NCBI GenBank assembly: GCA_963920635.1
Contig: OY987301.1
Coordinates: forward strand, 20,502,501 to 20,566,500
Length of the DNA: 64,000 nt
Direction: 5' to 3'
Origin: Pseudeuparius sepicola
Lineage: Eukaryota; Arthropoda; Insecta; Coleoptera; Anthribidae
Shown here piece after piece: positions 52,017 through 64,000 of the stretch. Both the position numbers and the translations under genes were made by a program. Within the stretch, counting starts at the first letter, position 1; every line of letters begins with the position of its first letter. Under the pieces are notes generated by a model. The model was not told the origin of the DNA. It worked only from the letters and a program-made list of their open reading frames with translations, and searched no databases.

Positions 52017-53721
52017 ATGAGGCGCCATTTCGGACTAAATTATTATTTTTGAATATATAAATTTCTCGCGCTAATGTATTTTTTAAATATGATATTTATA
52101 GAAATTTGCGTGAATAATCTTTTTTTAGTCAAATTTATATATTACGCATCGCCCAAAAGTATATATTACAGTAAACGCAAAAAATATATCAAAACACGAT
52201 ATATTAATTTGGTGCGCCAATATATAATAATTTAGGGTACCACCGGTCGTCACCAGAGGTCGCGCCGCGCATCCCTAAAGTGCACCGGCAACGCCGCAGC
52301 AGAAAGGGCAGAATGGTGTAAAACCAGGGACTCTTTAAAATAAAAAGGGTCCCTGTGTAAAACCCACCCCCGATTTTCTTGAAATTTTGGCTAGATAGGT
52401 TCCTATCCCCTATTTTCGCCCGACGTTACACCATTGGAAAAGATTACCACTTCTTTTTTCATACGGCAGCGCGCATCGCTGCCGACTGCCACAATATGAT
52501 GCGAATGTCCCCTTCTTTTTTCATACGGCAGCGCTTATCCCTCAAAAAGGAGGGAATACGCTCCTTATTGCAAAGATGCTTGAGAAAAATGCACTTCCGA
52601 CGGCTTCCGACGTAGAACGTATCAAATGTTTACTTCGGCTTCGGACGTGTACGGAGTTAAATGTACATCCAAAGAAGTCACGTGACTCAATCCACCAATG
52701 AGAGTGCAAGACGTATACCGACTTTTATATACGTCGGACGTATAAATAGCCACTTCCTACAACAAAACGAAGGCGAAACGAAAACGATCATGCGGGCGGG
52801 AAAGTAATATGTAAGATGATTGTGGGGTTATACACCACAAAACATCAAATTCCAAACCTGACACAGAAAAAGAACATCCAGTACGACGGTAATCATAATC
52901 ACTTCGACTTCGGGCTTCTGCGCTTTCTGCTGCAGCGTTACCGGTGCACTTTAGGGATGCGCGGCGCGACCTCTGGTGACGGCCGGCGGTACCCTAAATT
53001 ATTGTATATTGGCGCACCAAATTAATATATCGTGTTTTGATATATTTTTTTGCGTTTACTATAATATATACTTTTGGGCGATGCGTAATATATAAATTTG
53101 ACTAAAAAAAGATTATTCACGCAAATTTCTATAAATATCATATAAAAAAAATATTTCGACTTCGGGCTTCTGCCCTTTCTGCTGCAGCGTTGCCGGTGCA
53201 CTTTAGGGATGCGCGGCGCGACCTCTGGTGACGACCAGTGGTACCCTAAATTATTATATATTGGCGCACCAAATTAATATATCGTGTTTTGATATATTTT
53301 TTTGCGTTTACTGTAATATATACGTTTGGGCGATGCGTAATATATAAATTTGACTAAAAAAAGATTATTCACGCAAATTTCTATAAATATCATATAAAAA
53401 AAATATTTCGACTTCGGGCTTCTGCCCTTTCTGCTGCAGCGTTGCCGGTGCACTTTAGGGATGCGCGGCGCGACCTCTGGTGACGACCAGTGGTACCCCA
53501 AATTATTATATATTGGCGCACCAAATTAATATATCGTGTTTTGATAAACTTTTTTGCGTTTACTGTAATATATCCTTTTGGGCGATGCGTAATATATAAA
53601 TTCGACTACAAAAAGATTATTCACGCAAATTTCTATAAATATCATATTAAAAAAATATATTAGCGCGAGAAATTTATATATTCAAAAATAATAATTTAGT
53701 CCGAAATGGCGCCTCATACTC
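52017..53721. mobile_element. Foldback element (1.7 kb) with 252-bp tandem array
   Basis: Ends ATGAGGCGCCATTTCGGAC and GTCCGAAATGGCGCCTCAT are inverted; arms run about 300 bp from the ends. ATACATCATT occurs at 52007-52016 and, with four extra bases before it, at 53722-53731, a possible 10-bp duplication. The right side contains about three tandem units of 252 bp (from about 52905, 53153 and 53405), each with a GCTTCTGC-CTTTCTGCTGCAGCG block and a GGCGCACCAAATTAATATATCG block. Tandem arrays inside long inverted arms recall FB/Galileo-type foldbacks. Confidence 0.8.
52316..52364. mobile_element. 29-bp palindromic insertion with 10-bp duplication, copy 2
   Basis: GTGTAAAACC (52316-52325) and GTGTAAAACC (52355-52364) flank a 29-bp near-palindrome that begins AGGGACTCTTTAAAAT and ends AAAAAGGGTCCCT. 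It differs from copy 1 in only a few bases of the left half. It sits inside the foldback element. Confidence 0.8.
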
Positions 53722-53731
53722 ATACATCATT

Positions 53732-55320
53732 ATTATATAATAATTATATAATTTTAAAAAATTTAAATATATGTAATTATAATTATATTATTGTATTATA
53801 CCACTGCACTGCATGCTGCATGTCTTTCCGTCCACCATACTTCAAGGATTAATTTGCATAATTTGACCTGCGGTTTCGTTTGACAAAGAATTTTCGGTCG
53901 CGATGGATCCCCAGGCAAAACGACAAACAAGGCGAAGTCTAGACGATAAAAAAAGGAAAGCCCCAGACAAAGGGGGCATTCGCTTTTCGTCTGTTATCTG
54001 TACCCGGCCATTAATTTTTCCTTGCATCGGTCGCACCTTACTAATGGGACAGAAAACGGGTACGGTCGGTTGTTTATAACGTAAATTAGTACTATAGAGG
54101 TTGTCCCAGATTGCATTTACGAGTTATTGTATATTCGAAAATAAATTTTTAGACCCAGTTCTACCCCGACTACTTTTTCATAGAAAGTTATACATATACC
54201 TATATAGTGTTATTCGTTGTACAAAATATTTTCTCAATTAGAAAAACGACGTGACATTTTTCAGATACTTATACCATACACATATTATATTAAACCTCTG
54301 TGTTTTCTTCAAAGTTTCGTAATTTTTCTATTTATAATTTTTGTTTCTTATCGTAAAACCACCTCTAGGGCACTTTTTATGTGTATTTAATGTATGTCAT
54401 TTACTGTATCTTTTAAACACAAGGTTTAAACTAATATATATCGAGATGGTGTTTGCGGCATTCAGCTTTTCTCGAAAATCGAGCTCAATACTACTTTTTC
54501 TCTATACGTCTTCGAGAAATAGGAGAAACCCCCCAAAAGTATCCAATTTGGGACACCCTGTACAGTTCAAAATCAAACCATTATTCTGAGCCAACAAATT
54601 TCGAAAATGTCCTTGGCATCTGTTGCCAATTTTTTAAGAATTTCTATTGAAACAACCTCTACTTTATCTTAAGTCTAGATTTCCGTAAATTCCAGGTTTT
54701 AAATATTTGAAAACAAATTATCAGAATGCATAGACTATGACCTGCCGCAATCGTTGAATAATTTTGTTTTTGATCGGCAATCGGTGGATTTTTGAGATAA
54801 ATGTATAGTAAATACAGCATGATTCAAAACTATGCGATACCCGTTCAGGGGCGCACTCTGATCACAGGGTTGGTGTTTGTTTTAGTTTTCTTAATTTAAA
54901 ACAAACACTTTGTTTTTTTTGGTTTAAAACACGATAATTTCCTAGCCAAAAACATGTTACATGTTGTTAAAACATGTTTAAAAGTGACACTCCATTGGTA
55001 CGAGACGAGAGCCACAATCAGGACGCCTCCACGATGTTCAGACACGAGCAGCCCAGGACATTAGAATGATTGTGGGCTAGAATACTCGTAATACATTTAT
55101 GCGGCAATATTCCACCTGAAACTTGGCTAATACCTGTGGAGAGTTTTATGGCAGGATGGGATACAAGGCGGGAATTTTGTGCTTCTCATTAAATAGGTCG
55201 GACAATACGTTCCACACAGATAGGAATACTACAGACACCTGATGAGTACCACGGCTATCTGCATATTATTTTGAACTCAAAAACATTTTTTTACGTAAAG
55301 ATTTTGAAGCTGAATGTGCA
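53732..55320. other. Intergenic, possible diverged repeat at 54095-54560
   Basis: GGTTGTCCCAGATT near 54100 and AATTTGGGACACCCTGTAC near 54545 are weak inverted ends of a 'GGGTGTCCCAAATT' repeat. No gene. Confidence 0.35.
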
Positions 55321-55330
55321 GATAACAGAC

Positions 55331-56120
55331 TTTATACTTTGCAGACAATAAAATCATGATAGAGGGCTTTCGGCTAACAAGCTATCTTCAGTGTCGCCTA
55401 TAATAAGTATAACCTTAAGGTAAAGACAAATTAATTTTGAATTAATTAACTAACTCTACCACTGGGTCATTACTAGTGAACACATAAATACATACAATGT
55501 GTCTACTTTTACAAATCGTTAAAACAATTATTTTGTGAGATATTTTCAAAGACCTTTTTTTGTTCGAAAAACGTTTCCTTTGACGTTATTACTTTTGTCA
55601 AAACGCATTTAGCGATTTTTTTCTTTAAAATATGACACCATGGCGTTAATGCGGACACCCTAAAACGCCCATATTTTATACAAAATTTAAACAAAAAATA
55701 TAGAGGGTATTCGGTTCCACACAGTGTCAAAGTTGAGCAAAATAGTGACGAGTCAAGCGTGCCATGGAATTATTTCGGAACAGTTGAAGAATTAACAAGA
55801 CCACCCAAAGTGTTGATGGACGAAATTGCAAGAAGAAATAAAAAGAAAGATTTTCTCTACAGCGTCTGAAATTTCCGACTTTTTCCGAATTTTATGCTGG
55901 TTTGCCTTGTATTAAAGTGTTCACTAGTTCACCCAGTGGTAATGTTCACTATACTATAACATGCGACTTTCGCAATTTTTTAACATTTTAAATAAGTCTT
56001 AATTCAATATGAATTTATCTGTATCACTGTATCATAGGGGACACTGAAGATGGCTTGTTAGCCGAAAGCGTTCTGTCGTGATTTTTTAAAATATATTGTG
56101 TGCAAAGTATAAAGTCTATT
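55331..56120. mobile_element. Inverted-repeat element with hammerhead-like arms and nested repeat
   Basis: The left arm (about 55331-55470) and right arm (about 55915-56120) are inverted, sharing AGACTTTATACTTTGC, CTAACAAGC-ATCTTCAGTG and CACTGGGT...AGTGAACAC. The right arm reads CTGAAGATGGC...GCCGAAAGC on plus, and the left arm reads the same on minus, resembling degenerate hammerhead cores. Between the arms, about 55495-55880 is an arm of the GGGTGTCTACTTTTA repeat family. Confidence 0.65.
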
Positions 56121-57206
56121 TTCATCTCCATTTATTTTTAAGTAGATATTTCTTAGTAAAGAAGTACCTACTTCAAGTAGCTTTTTTTAACTGTTAAGAG
56201 AATTAAATTGCTACCAGTTTAAATTAGTGTAATCATTCCACATTTAATGTAGCAGTGTCGTGCAACGGCCTCTTGACAAACACTACATTTTAGTCACATA
56301 TTACGAGTATATTCAAACGATGTTCGTGACTATCTCAGTTCGTTGAGGTTGCCAAATTAAAATTTGCTCGCTTTATTTTATAAATTTATAATATCGTAAT
56401 ACTTTTTTTTATAAAATTAAAAATTACACTGCTTTCCTAACATAACCAGATTTAAGAAATCTAAACTAAACTATCATATCACACAGCAGTCACAGGTTGA
56501 GGCGGCGTCCACCTCAAACATGTAGGATCGACCTCTTTGAGTTGAGTCCCTCGTCTGTTCACCCTTTCCACATATTCATCCAGCACATCTTGCTTTTTGA
56601 GTATAATGTGCTTTCCTAAAACACATACTCATATCACCACCACAATTTAACATGATTCACTTCTTTTCAATTGCATAAATCTGAGAAAACTTATAATTAT
56701 AATGATGTTGCACAAATTGTAATGATTCATTTTAATAATATTATGTTATGAATAACAATTTGTCATAAACCTGCCAGGTATGGAGATTATGAATATTAGT
56801 TGGCCGAAAGTAATTTTCCAATGTTATCAAGGTCCATTTTTAGTGTGTAGGTATAAAATGCTCGGTGGCCTATTTATTCCAATCCGTCTAGCATGAGGGA
56901 ACAATAACGAAAACTGGGTCAAGTCTAGCGGAAAACAACGCAAGAAATGAAACGTGCAAGTATTATGAATGGCAAAATTGAAAAACAGGGGCGAAATGGA
57001 AATTCTATTTTAACGGGAAAATAATATTCACCACAAAAACATTCGCAACCAGGTAATTTTGTAGAGGTAAAATGCAAGGGTGTTAGTTATGATATAGAAA
57101 ATAGACATGATTGCTCATCTGTAGTATCACAGATAAGATCAGAATACAGATAGTTCATATTGTCAAATATGTCAAATGGAGGCCAACTTTAAACGGTAAT
57201 TAATCC
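56121..57206. other. Intergenic, no gene seen
   Basis: AT-rich; nothing recognised. Confidence 0.4.
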
Positions 57207-57214
57207 ATTGTAGG

Positions 57215-57548
57215 CACGGCCCTCGTAAAATAAACTGGACTACTTTTCCAATACAATCATTTGTCCGACCTATATACATATATATGTCCCATTGAAAGGT
57301 CGGCCATATTGGACGCAGACGGTCATTGGCTGTCAAATGCACGAGGGCCGTGGTTGGCCGTTGTCAAATGTCATTTTGCATTGCCATCACAAATTTCGCT
57401 TTTCCCCTAGAATGCACTCTAAATCCCCTAGAATGCACACGATATATGCGGCTATCTAGGCGGGCGCCAGCACCTTTTGCCGGATGGCTGAAAATTGGTG
57501 GAGGGACTAGGGCCCAATGGCGGTCCAGTTTATTTTACGAGGGCCGTT
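57215..57548. mobile_element. Miniature element (334 bp), ATTGTAGG duplication
   Basis: Ends CACGGCCCTCGTAAAATAAAC / GTTTATTTTACGAGGGCCGTT with the 8-bp duplication ATTGTAGG at 57207-57214 and 57549-57556. It is the intact relative of the split copy at 31797-33145. Confidence 0.88.
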
Positions 57549-57556
57549 ATTGTAGG

Positions 57557-59530
57557 GCACTGTGGATCTTCTTTTCCAATTTTAAATTATTCTATAATAA
57601 ATAAATTAAGCAGAGCAGATCACCTGTCTGGTATTTTGTGTCATAATCAATATCGGACAAATTTCTAACAGAGGTTATTTCAAGCAAGATGGGAATGAGG
57701 GTCGGACAATTACTCAAAGAAATAAATAAAAATGGAGTGCGAAATTTAGTAGATATGATATTTTATAATAGATCTATCAATTACTGGACGCTTAGATGAG
57801 AATATTTATTCTGCTTAGATCATGCTTGATTTTATTTTTAGAGTTGCCTAGCTCAGAAACAGTTAAAATAAGTAATACTTATTATTATTATAATGTATTT
57901 TTTTAATGCATCATAGTCAAAGCTACACATATACTGTCAGAACCATTGTTGGAATTTTCGCGAGGCACCCCATATTTTGCATACAATTTTATATAAAAAA
58001 ATCAATGGCGTCAAAACCTATAGACGTGGTGCCCCATTGTTAAAATGCCCTTTATTTTGACTCCAAGATTAAATATATCCATACTACTCTACAAACATGC
58101 TACAAACAAAGACAGAAAGTCAACCATCAACCAACTATACACCCGGTGATTCCCGGTTATAGTTCCTCCAGAATCACACTTAGATAAAATGTTTTTTCTT
58201 GTTTGGGGGCGCCGCAAGCATCGGAACCTCACCTGAAGACAGTGAAGACTCGGGGGATGGTCTAACGACGCCAGCCTCCGAGCCCAGAGTCGAAATAAGT
58301 TCGCTACCGCTCGACAAAAAGGAGCAATTTCTGACAATCTCGCGACATTTTCGGAATAATTTTATGGAGCGCTTAGATTGTGATTAGTTCTGGGCGTCAA
58401 GTGTTTATCAAAACAAACCTGTCTATTGGTTCTGACGTCATTGTAAAAAATAATAACTAAATTAAAATCACTAGGTATACCTCAACTTACTAGCGAGTCC
58501 TAAAAATTCTAACACATTACAATGTATCTGTTTTAATTTGTTTTCGATCTATTCGATTAATCTATGTATGCATACCTACATCTATTCTAGTATGTACAAG
58601 ATGGCGTAAAATGAAGTCCCCTATTAGAAGTTTCTATAATTTTGTTTTAAATTGGCATGTAAGCATTTTTGCGCCAGTTGAAAAGTATACACTTGGGAAA
58701 TTTACTATGAATCCAGAATTTTGGTAGAAAATACGGTACCTAGACGTTCAGTTCCATCAGCGAAAACATTTTGGCAATGAGTTGCGCATTTTGACCAAAT
58801 TGGAAATATACGGCCGATTGATCACATTGTGTCAGCCCCTGGACACTTCGTTCAAGGGAGAATACCAGTTTACACCCAGTAAGTATGTTCATGTACATGA
58901 GGATATGGCGGATAAGCCAAGAACGTTAACAAGAAACTACAGAACGATGCTGCTAAAGACTATTTGTTCCAGAAATGAAAAACTTGGAGTGAAGGATACG
59001 TGTTATCAGCAACAACAGTGCTACGGCGCGCACAGCTCGTGGCACAATGGTTATTTTGAGGATATTGTTTTTTTGGGCGCATCTTCTCCAAAAACGGCGA
59101 TGTGACATATCAGCCAAGATCAGCTCCCCACTTCTTCTCTTCCAAAGACCTGGTTTTTATAAATAGGCTTGAAATCGGAAGCACTAAAATATAACATACG
59201 GGAACAAATCACCAACGTGCCACCTGATATGTTAAACAAAGTATAATGGAGAATGTTCTAAAAAGAGCTCATTATTGCATTAATGCTAGCATAGCCGAAC
59301 GAGTAAACCTACCTAAACACTGATGCTAGGGTTGTTTATTTGGTTTATATTATTTTTAGTACTTCCCATAAGACAAAATGAATGATTCTTAATTAACTTC
59401 ATATTTACACAAAAAAATCGGGGACTTGATTTTGCGCCACCTGATACCTAGTGCTATTCGCAAAGTTTGCACCAGATGGGAAAAATAACTATTGATTGTT
59501 TAACAAAAATGTGATTTGTAAATGTTTTTA
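57557..59530. other. Intergenic or intronic; two weak exon candidates
   Basis: 58199-58387 (+) reads a Ser/Asp/Glu-rich then amphipathic stretch ending RNNFMERLDCD-stop, coding-like in composition. 58782-59105 (+) contains a perfect donor-like GTAAGTATG at about 58878. Neither has a recognised family or a matched partner exon. Confidence 0.3.
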
Positions 59531-59531
59531 T

Positions 59532-59574
59532 AAACCTGATGATGGCTGAAATGAAGCCGAAACGTACGTAGTTT
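59532..59574 (+). ncRNA. Second hammerhead-like motif
   Basis: CTGATGA (59536-59542), stem GGC/GCC with one extra T, GAAAC (59559-59563), one-pair helix III around a GTAC loop, triplet GTA, and helix I AAAC/GTTT. It shares the GTAC loop and GTA triplet of the motif at 51819, but stem II carries an extra base, so activity is doubtful. Confidence 0.5.
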
Positions 59575-60114
59575 TTCCTACAAATAATAAGTATAATAAT
59601 AAAAAAAATCTACATGCAAAATATAAACAAATATATATATAATTTCGTCGAACCTACAAATATAAATGGTAGAATCCCAGGAAATTTCGTCTTAAATAAA
59701 CTAAACCTACCAGGAACAACATAGAAATCAAATTGTATTATTAGATTTTTTAGAAATCTGATTTTGGGCTGCCTTGGTGCGCCACAGCCCATGCCTGTCA
59801 AATATGACATTTAAAATTAAAAATTGGGAAAAATCGGGGCTGACTTGAAAATATCAGAAAACGTTATCAAGAAAATCTGTTCGTACTGCATTATTACGCA
59901 TCTGTGGCAATTTTCAGAAAGGTATCAGGATTTTAGTCTTTTCTTAATTATTTCTCTTTACATCGGTACCGCAAATAACCTAAGACATTTATTTACTAGT
60001 TGCTCTTTTACTAAATCATAACAATACAAATAAATTTCAAAGGACAATGAAGGAGAAAAATAAGATTTGTTAAAATTTAATAATAAAAGTTTTTCCCATT
60101 TTCGGTGCACTTAC

Positions 60115-60342
60115 CTTTCCAGTACTTCATCATTCCAAGTGCCTGCAGCGTGGAAACGATGTCATAAGAGTGTATGGCCATCTCCTGGCTGATATCTTTG
60201 ACAGATAGCTGGTTACCGGCGTTCGAACACAGGTAGCCGAGCAGCACGTCCTTCCAGTACGACCGGTACGATATCAGGCCCAGATCGCTGAGGGGCTTCT
60301 CGGGGGAACCGATTTTGCCTTCCACTCTGGTTAACAGATAAC
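60115..60342 (-). CDS. KAT7: Internal exon of MYST histone acetyltransferase KAT7/HBO1 (chameau)
   Basis: The exon codes about 76 residues of the C-terminal part of the MYST catalytic domain: [19 protein letters not shown], a winged-helix-like [30 protein letters not shown]. The LISYRSYWK and [15 protein letters not shown] wording fits KAT7/HBO1 better than KAT6 or KAT8. The enzyme acetylates histone H3/H4 tails in the nucleus with BRPF/JADE-type partners. The acceptor is TTTTTCCTTGCAG and the donor is AAAG/GTAAGT; the phase is consistent at both ends (two leading and one trailing base). Neighbouring exons are not recognised, so surrounding sequence is probably intron. Confidence 0.92.
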
Positions 60343-63090
60343 CTGCAAGGAAAAATAAGTGTTAATAAAATACTTCAAGAATAATATTACCTAAATTAAT
60401 AAGGTCAATTTCACTATTTAGGATGGTGCCAAAATAATGCAGGTCTTTTGTGAGAGTGGGTCCAGATTCGTAACACCCACATTACAGTATAGAAATTGAA
60501 ATTTCACATGCCTGAGTTCAAATAAATTAACTTTACCCCTCTAAGCAACTTCGAATTCTGTATCGGTTTTTGTGGTGGAAGGAAAACTTTTCTGATGCAG
60601 TTTACACAAAAAAGTAACAGTGCTGCAGATGACTTAGTCCAGTTTCAGAATTTATTTGCCACATTTGTGGACTTTTGTTATACCAGGTAGGTAAACAAAT
60701 TCGAAAAGGAAATATCTATATAACAGACCTGCTATAAGCTAGCCTCATTGGGTACCGGAATAAAATAATTTAAAAGTTTTAAAACATAATAGCAGTAACT
60801 TCTTCAAATTCCTTCTACTTTTTAGTATAAAAAAGTGCATTGTTTTGTTTGTAAATAAGACCAATATAAATTATTTTTTAACAATTTTTTAATTGATTAT
60901 GATAGTTTCATAAAATATGGGCTGGTTTCCATGGGCGTGCATTATTTATTTTATTTTGATTAACTTGAAATCACCACAAATAAATATATTTCAGCACTTG
61001 ACACTAGCTTTACATTTTGGAAATTATCTGCAAATAAATACCAATATTTCAAATTACATGTAAGTCAAAATTTACTACGTTTTTCATTTAACATTTTTGT
61101 TTTGTTTCACTGGCCTGTCGTGCGATGTGCCAGTTGGTAACATGGCCGCGGGCGCTGTTAAGGCGTTCTCTCTCTTTCCTTGTCAAAAGGAAATTTCGGT
61201 TGGTGCTTACGCGCAAGTGTCAAGGACATTTTCACTGCGGCGGACGGCGGAGATAGCCGATGTGTGTACATAATATTGCTATACGACTACTTACGACAAT
61301 GCTAAATAATACGTAGATGTACTCAATCAACGGTAGAAAGGTAAAGTGCAAGTGGCATAAAGTTACAGTAGCACGGCGCCATCTTATTGTACATTTTTGG
61401 GATAACTCTCATATCATTCATTTGCAGTTAAAATGTTCTATTTGTTTGGAGACACCTATGCCCGATGGCCCCCCTTAATATTGAAATACGAGAACGTTCC
61501 TAAGGAACCGACCGAGCCCAGTGGCGGCGATAAGGATTCGCTCTCCCTCCCCCGCAAAATTTTGCCAGGATGCATGTGGTAATAAAATATGGAAATACCG
61601 AAATTTTTGGCTAAGATGAGAAATTATAAGAAAAAAGCTGGGATATATAAATTTTATTTTAAGTTTTTCTACCTACCTGGGAAATGTTCTGTATTATAGC
61701 AAGTATTATAGCGTAGCTTAACATATATCTAATGTCTCACATTTTATTTTATAAATTGGACATGATATTTAATATTACATAATAGTATATTTACCTTGAT
61801 ATTTATATTACAAAATATTTTCCAAAGAAAAATATTACCATTGCTAAAATCTGTATGGTACTTAGTAAAAAAAACATTACGTGGCGTCGTAGAATTGATG
61901 TATTGGTAATATAAAAATTAAAAATTCCGCTATTTGTCCTAATAATAATAATTTTTAAGCTAAAACGGAGCTACCAACGCAGGGACGGACGGCATACTAA
62001 ACCCCCTAATCTCAAAATGGCCCGTAACTTGAAGAAAAGATAAATCGAAAATTTGACTTTAAAAAATAGCTCTTTTACTAGTGTTAAATTTTAACTATAA
62101 AATAATTTCAGAAAAATTGATCTAAATAAAGTTAATTGACGCTATCTGCTACAAACGGCCGGCAAAAGCCGTAAAAATTGGTCAAAATATGCAGGGAAGA
62201 TAAAAACACGGCACATAATAGGTTAATAATACAAAAAACCACAAATCTCAATTCGCAGTAACAAAGTGTACAAAAGTACTCAACAATAGAAGTGAATATT
62301 TTTCATAATAATTACCTCTATACGAGATCAAAAGAGAAACTTCAAGGCACTTCAAATAAACGCACACAATTGGACAAAAAATTGAATTTTTTTCGTGTTT
62401 TCGGGGTGTTTTAATAGTTTCCTAACAATCTGCTAATTATTGTTTCCTGAAATAAAAAAATTTTTAACAAAAAAAATTAAAACCGACTTTGTCCGTATGC
62501 ACACTCCACTAAAAATTAAAAAAAAAACATAAAATAACACCGACTTCACAAATTTGCTCGTATGGACATTTCAATAAAATTTTAGAAATATTTTTCTCTT
62601 TCCAAATTGAGTTATCTTTGGAGTCGGTGCCAGTAAGTTATGATGTATGTAGGATATGATATATTCATATCTAAATAGATTTAAATTCCTTGCCTTGACT
62701 GTCACCGACTCCAAAGATAACTCAATTTAGAAAGAAAAATATTTCTAAAATTTTAGTTGAAATGTGCATACGGGCAAATTTTTGAAGTTGGTTTTAATTT
62801 TTTTGTTAAAATTTTTTTTATTTCTTATTTTTTAGTGAATTATTATTTTTTTTTTTCAATATGAAATTTCATCCCCTATTTGTCCACCCTTAGGGGTGAA
62901 ATTTTTTCTTCAAATTTAAATGGGACCATTCTGTAGGTATACCATTTCAAATAAAAAAAGAATTGTCCAAATCGATAACCTCTTCCCTTTTGAAGTCAGT
63001 TAATAAAAATCATCTAAGTCGTTTGGTCGACACCGATTTTCAGCCTAATAGCGTTAATATTTTGCAAAAATTAATATTAGTGGACAGATC
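60343..63090. other. Probable KAT7 intron; foldback near 62.5 kb
   Basis: AT-rich. 62530-62627 and 62705-62800 form a strong inverted repeat (AAATTGAGTTATCTTTGGAGTC / GACTCCAAAGATAACTCAATTT) that weakly continues outward. A moderately CpG-rich patch lies at 61125-61270. Confidence 0.5.
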
Positions 63091-63099
63091 AGTTTTTAG

Positions 63100-63560
63100 G
63101 GGCCCCTTCCGGAGCTGGGGCCCCCCCGCACGGCGGGCTCTGCGGGCGCCTTGACGCCGCCAGTGACCGCGCCCCGCGGAGTCCGGACCAGCGAGCGGCG
63201 CCTGCCTGCCAGGGCCCCAGCGTCCCGTTCCAGACGGCCTCGGGCGGCAGGGGCGTCGCGCCGTAAAAAGGGTGCATCGCGGCGCGGCGCGGCGCGGCGC
63301 CGGGATCTATCCGAGGTCGCGGCGGCGGCGGCGGCGGATGTTGCTAGGCGCGACGGAGGCGCGCCGAATCAATACCGGCGGCGGCGGCCCGGATCCAAGG
63401 CGGCGGCGGCGGCCCTTCCGGGGTGGCCGTCGGCCGGCCGGATTGCATGGCGCAATCGCCGCAATCCGATACGGGCGCCAAGTACAGGGTGGCCCGTCCA
63501 AGCGGAAAAAGTGTGTTGTACGTGGAGACGGGTTGGCGCAAAATCGTCATTCAAAAAATG
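63100..63560. other. GC-rich CpG island with trinucleotide runs
   Basis: Very GC-rich, with GGC/GCC runs (for example 63278-63300 and 63315-63335) and open frames on both strands. A promoter or first exon of a host gene is likely; a link with the KAT7 gene on the minus strand is possible but unproven. Confidence 0.4.
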
Positions 63561-64000
63561 AATTTGCCGTACATTTTTTTTAGGATAAATCTGATAATTT
63601 TCTATTTCATATGTATGCCAATAATTATTGTTGTGTTTCTTAATTGGTCGTTAGACAAAAACATCTGATTGTTTTGTTTGATTTGCTTACATGGTAAATT
63701 TTAAAATGTAATTAAAATAAACTATGACTACGTTTATCTCGTGACAACTCGATGGGATTGAAATGGATCCGATTGAGTTATGTCAAATCTTTTTAATTCT
63801 ACGTTTACATCATCAGTATTAAATCCTACGGTTTTTTCCATCCTCTCTAGGGACATTAAATTATTATACTTATTCAATAGTAGATTGGTGCACATTCTGG
63901 CCAACTTCTATTTGGAAATAACGGCTTGACTTGAAATTTTAAATATGATTGAATTTCAACCTGTAGGGTTTACGCCGTCTATTTGAGTCCGCTCCAGTGA
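63561..64000. other. Intergenic, no gene seen
   Basis: AT-rich; nothing recognised. Confidence 0.4.

Noticed and set aside
63089..63668. Multiple Arg/Ala/Pro-rich open frames
   Set aside because: Low-complexity GC island; strand and frame cannot be decided.
1..64000. CRISPR arrays, rRNA genes or bacterial operons
   Set aside because: No regularly spaced repeats with unique spacers, no rRNA signature, and the gene structure is eukaryotic.

Overview
The window is eukaryotic, AT-rich and full of transposons. It most likely comes from an insect; a hemipteran is my guess from the repeat style only. The one host gene I can name is an exon of a MYST histone acetyltransferase (KAT7/HBO1, called chameau in flies) on the minus strand at 60115-60342, with canonical splice sites. 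GC-rich islands near 34.5-34.9, 38.9-39.1, 45.1-45.45 and 63.1-63.55 kb may hold first exons or promoters of other host genes, but I cannot name them.

The centrepiece is a complete Maverick/Polinton element at 11717-31646 (19.93 kb). A 6-bp target duplication (TACCGC) flanks it, and its terminal inverted repeats (TIRs) begin AG and end CT. Every expected virus-like module is present and open: protein-primed family B DNA polymerase, adenain-type protease, FtsK/HerA-type packaging ATPase, double-jelly-roll major capsid protein, penton-like minor capsid protein and an rve integrase with a C-terminal chromodomain. It also carries accessory genes: a phospholipase A2-like VP1-type protein, a one-BIR plus RING inhibitor-of-apoptosis protein, two tandem paralogues with a phage-fibre-like motif, a possible RNase H-fold nuclease, and a small coiled-coil gene that appears to be spliced from four exons. 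A short gene lies inside each TIR. The left half is transcribed mostly rightward and the right half entirely leftward; the two halves converge at 23.83-24.03 kb. TATA boxes sit about 30 bp ahead of many starts and were used to choose between start codons. Insertions inside the element lie only in gaps and in the large intron, so no coding region is broken.

Left flank (1-11.7 kb): a 1.4-kb TIR element with subterminal repeats, a 21-bp minisatellite, a 1.28-kb foldback and a hAT miniature element. Right flank (31.65-64 kb): a miniature element split by a TA-flanked transposon, several hAT-type miniature elements with 8-bp duplications, foldbacks, a 1.7-kb foldback with a 252-bp tandem array, broken PIF/Harbinger and DDE transposase genes, and two hammerhead-ribozyme-like motifs plus degenerate ones. 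Two copies of a 29-bp palindrome, each between 10-bp direct repeats, look like an extremely small mobile unit.

The most unusual observations are the spliced accessory gene and IAP inside an intact Polinton, the TIR gene whose two copies differ by seven substitutions that all change the protein, and the 29-bp palindromic insertions.
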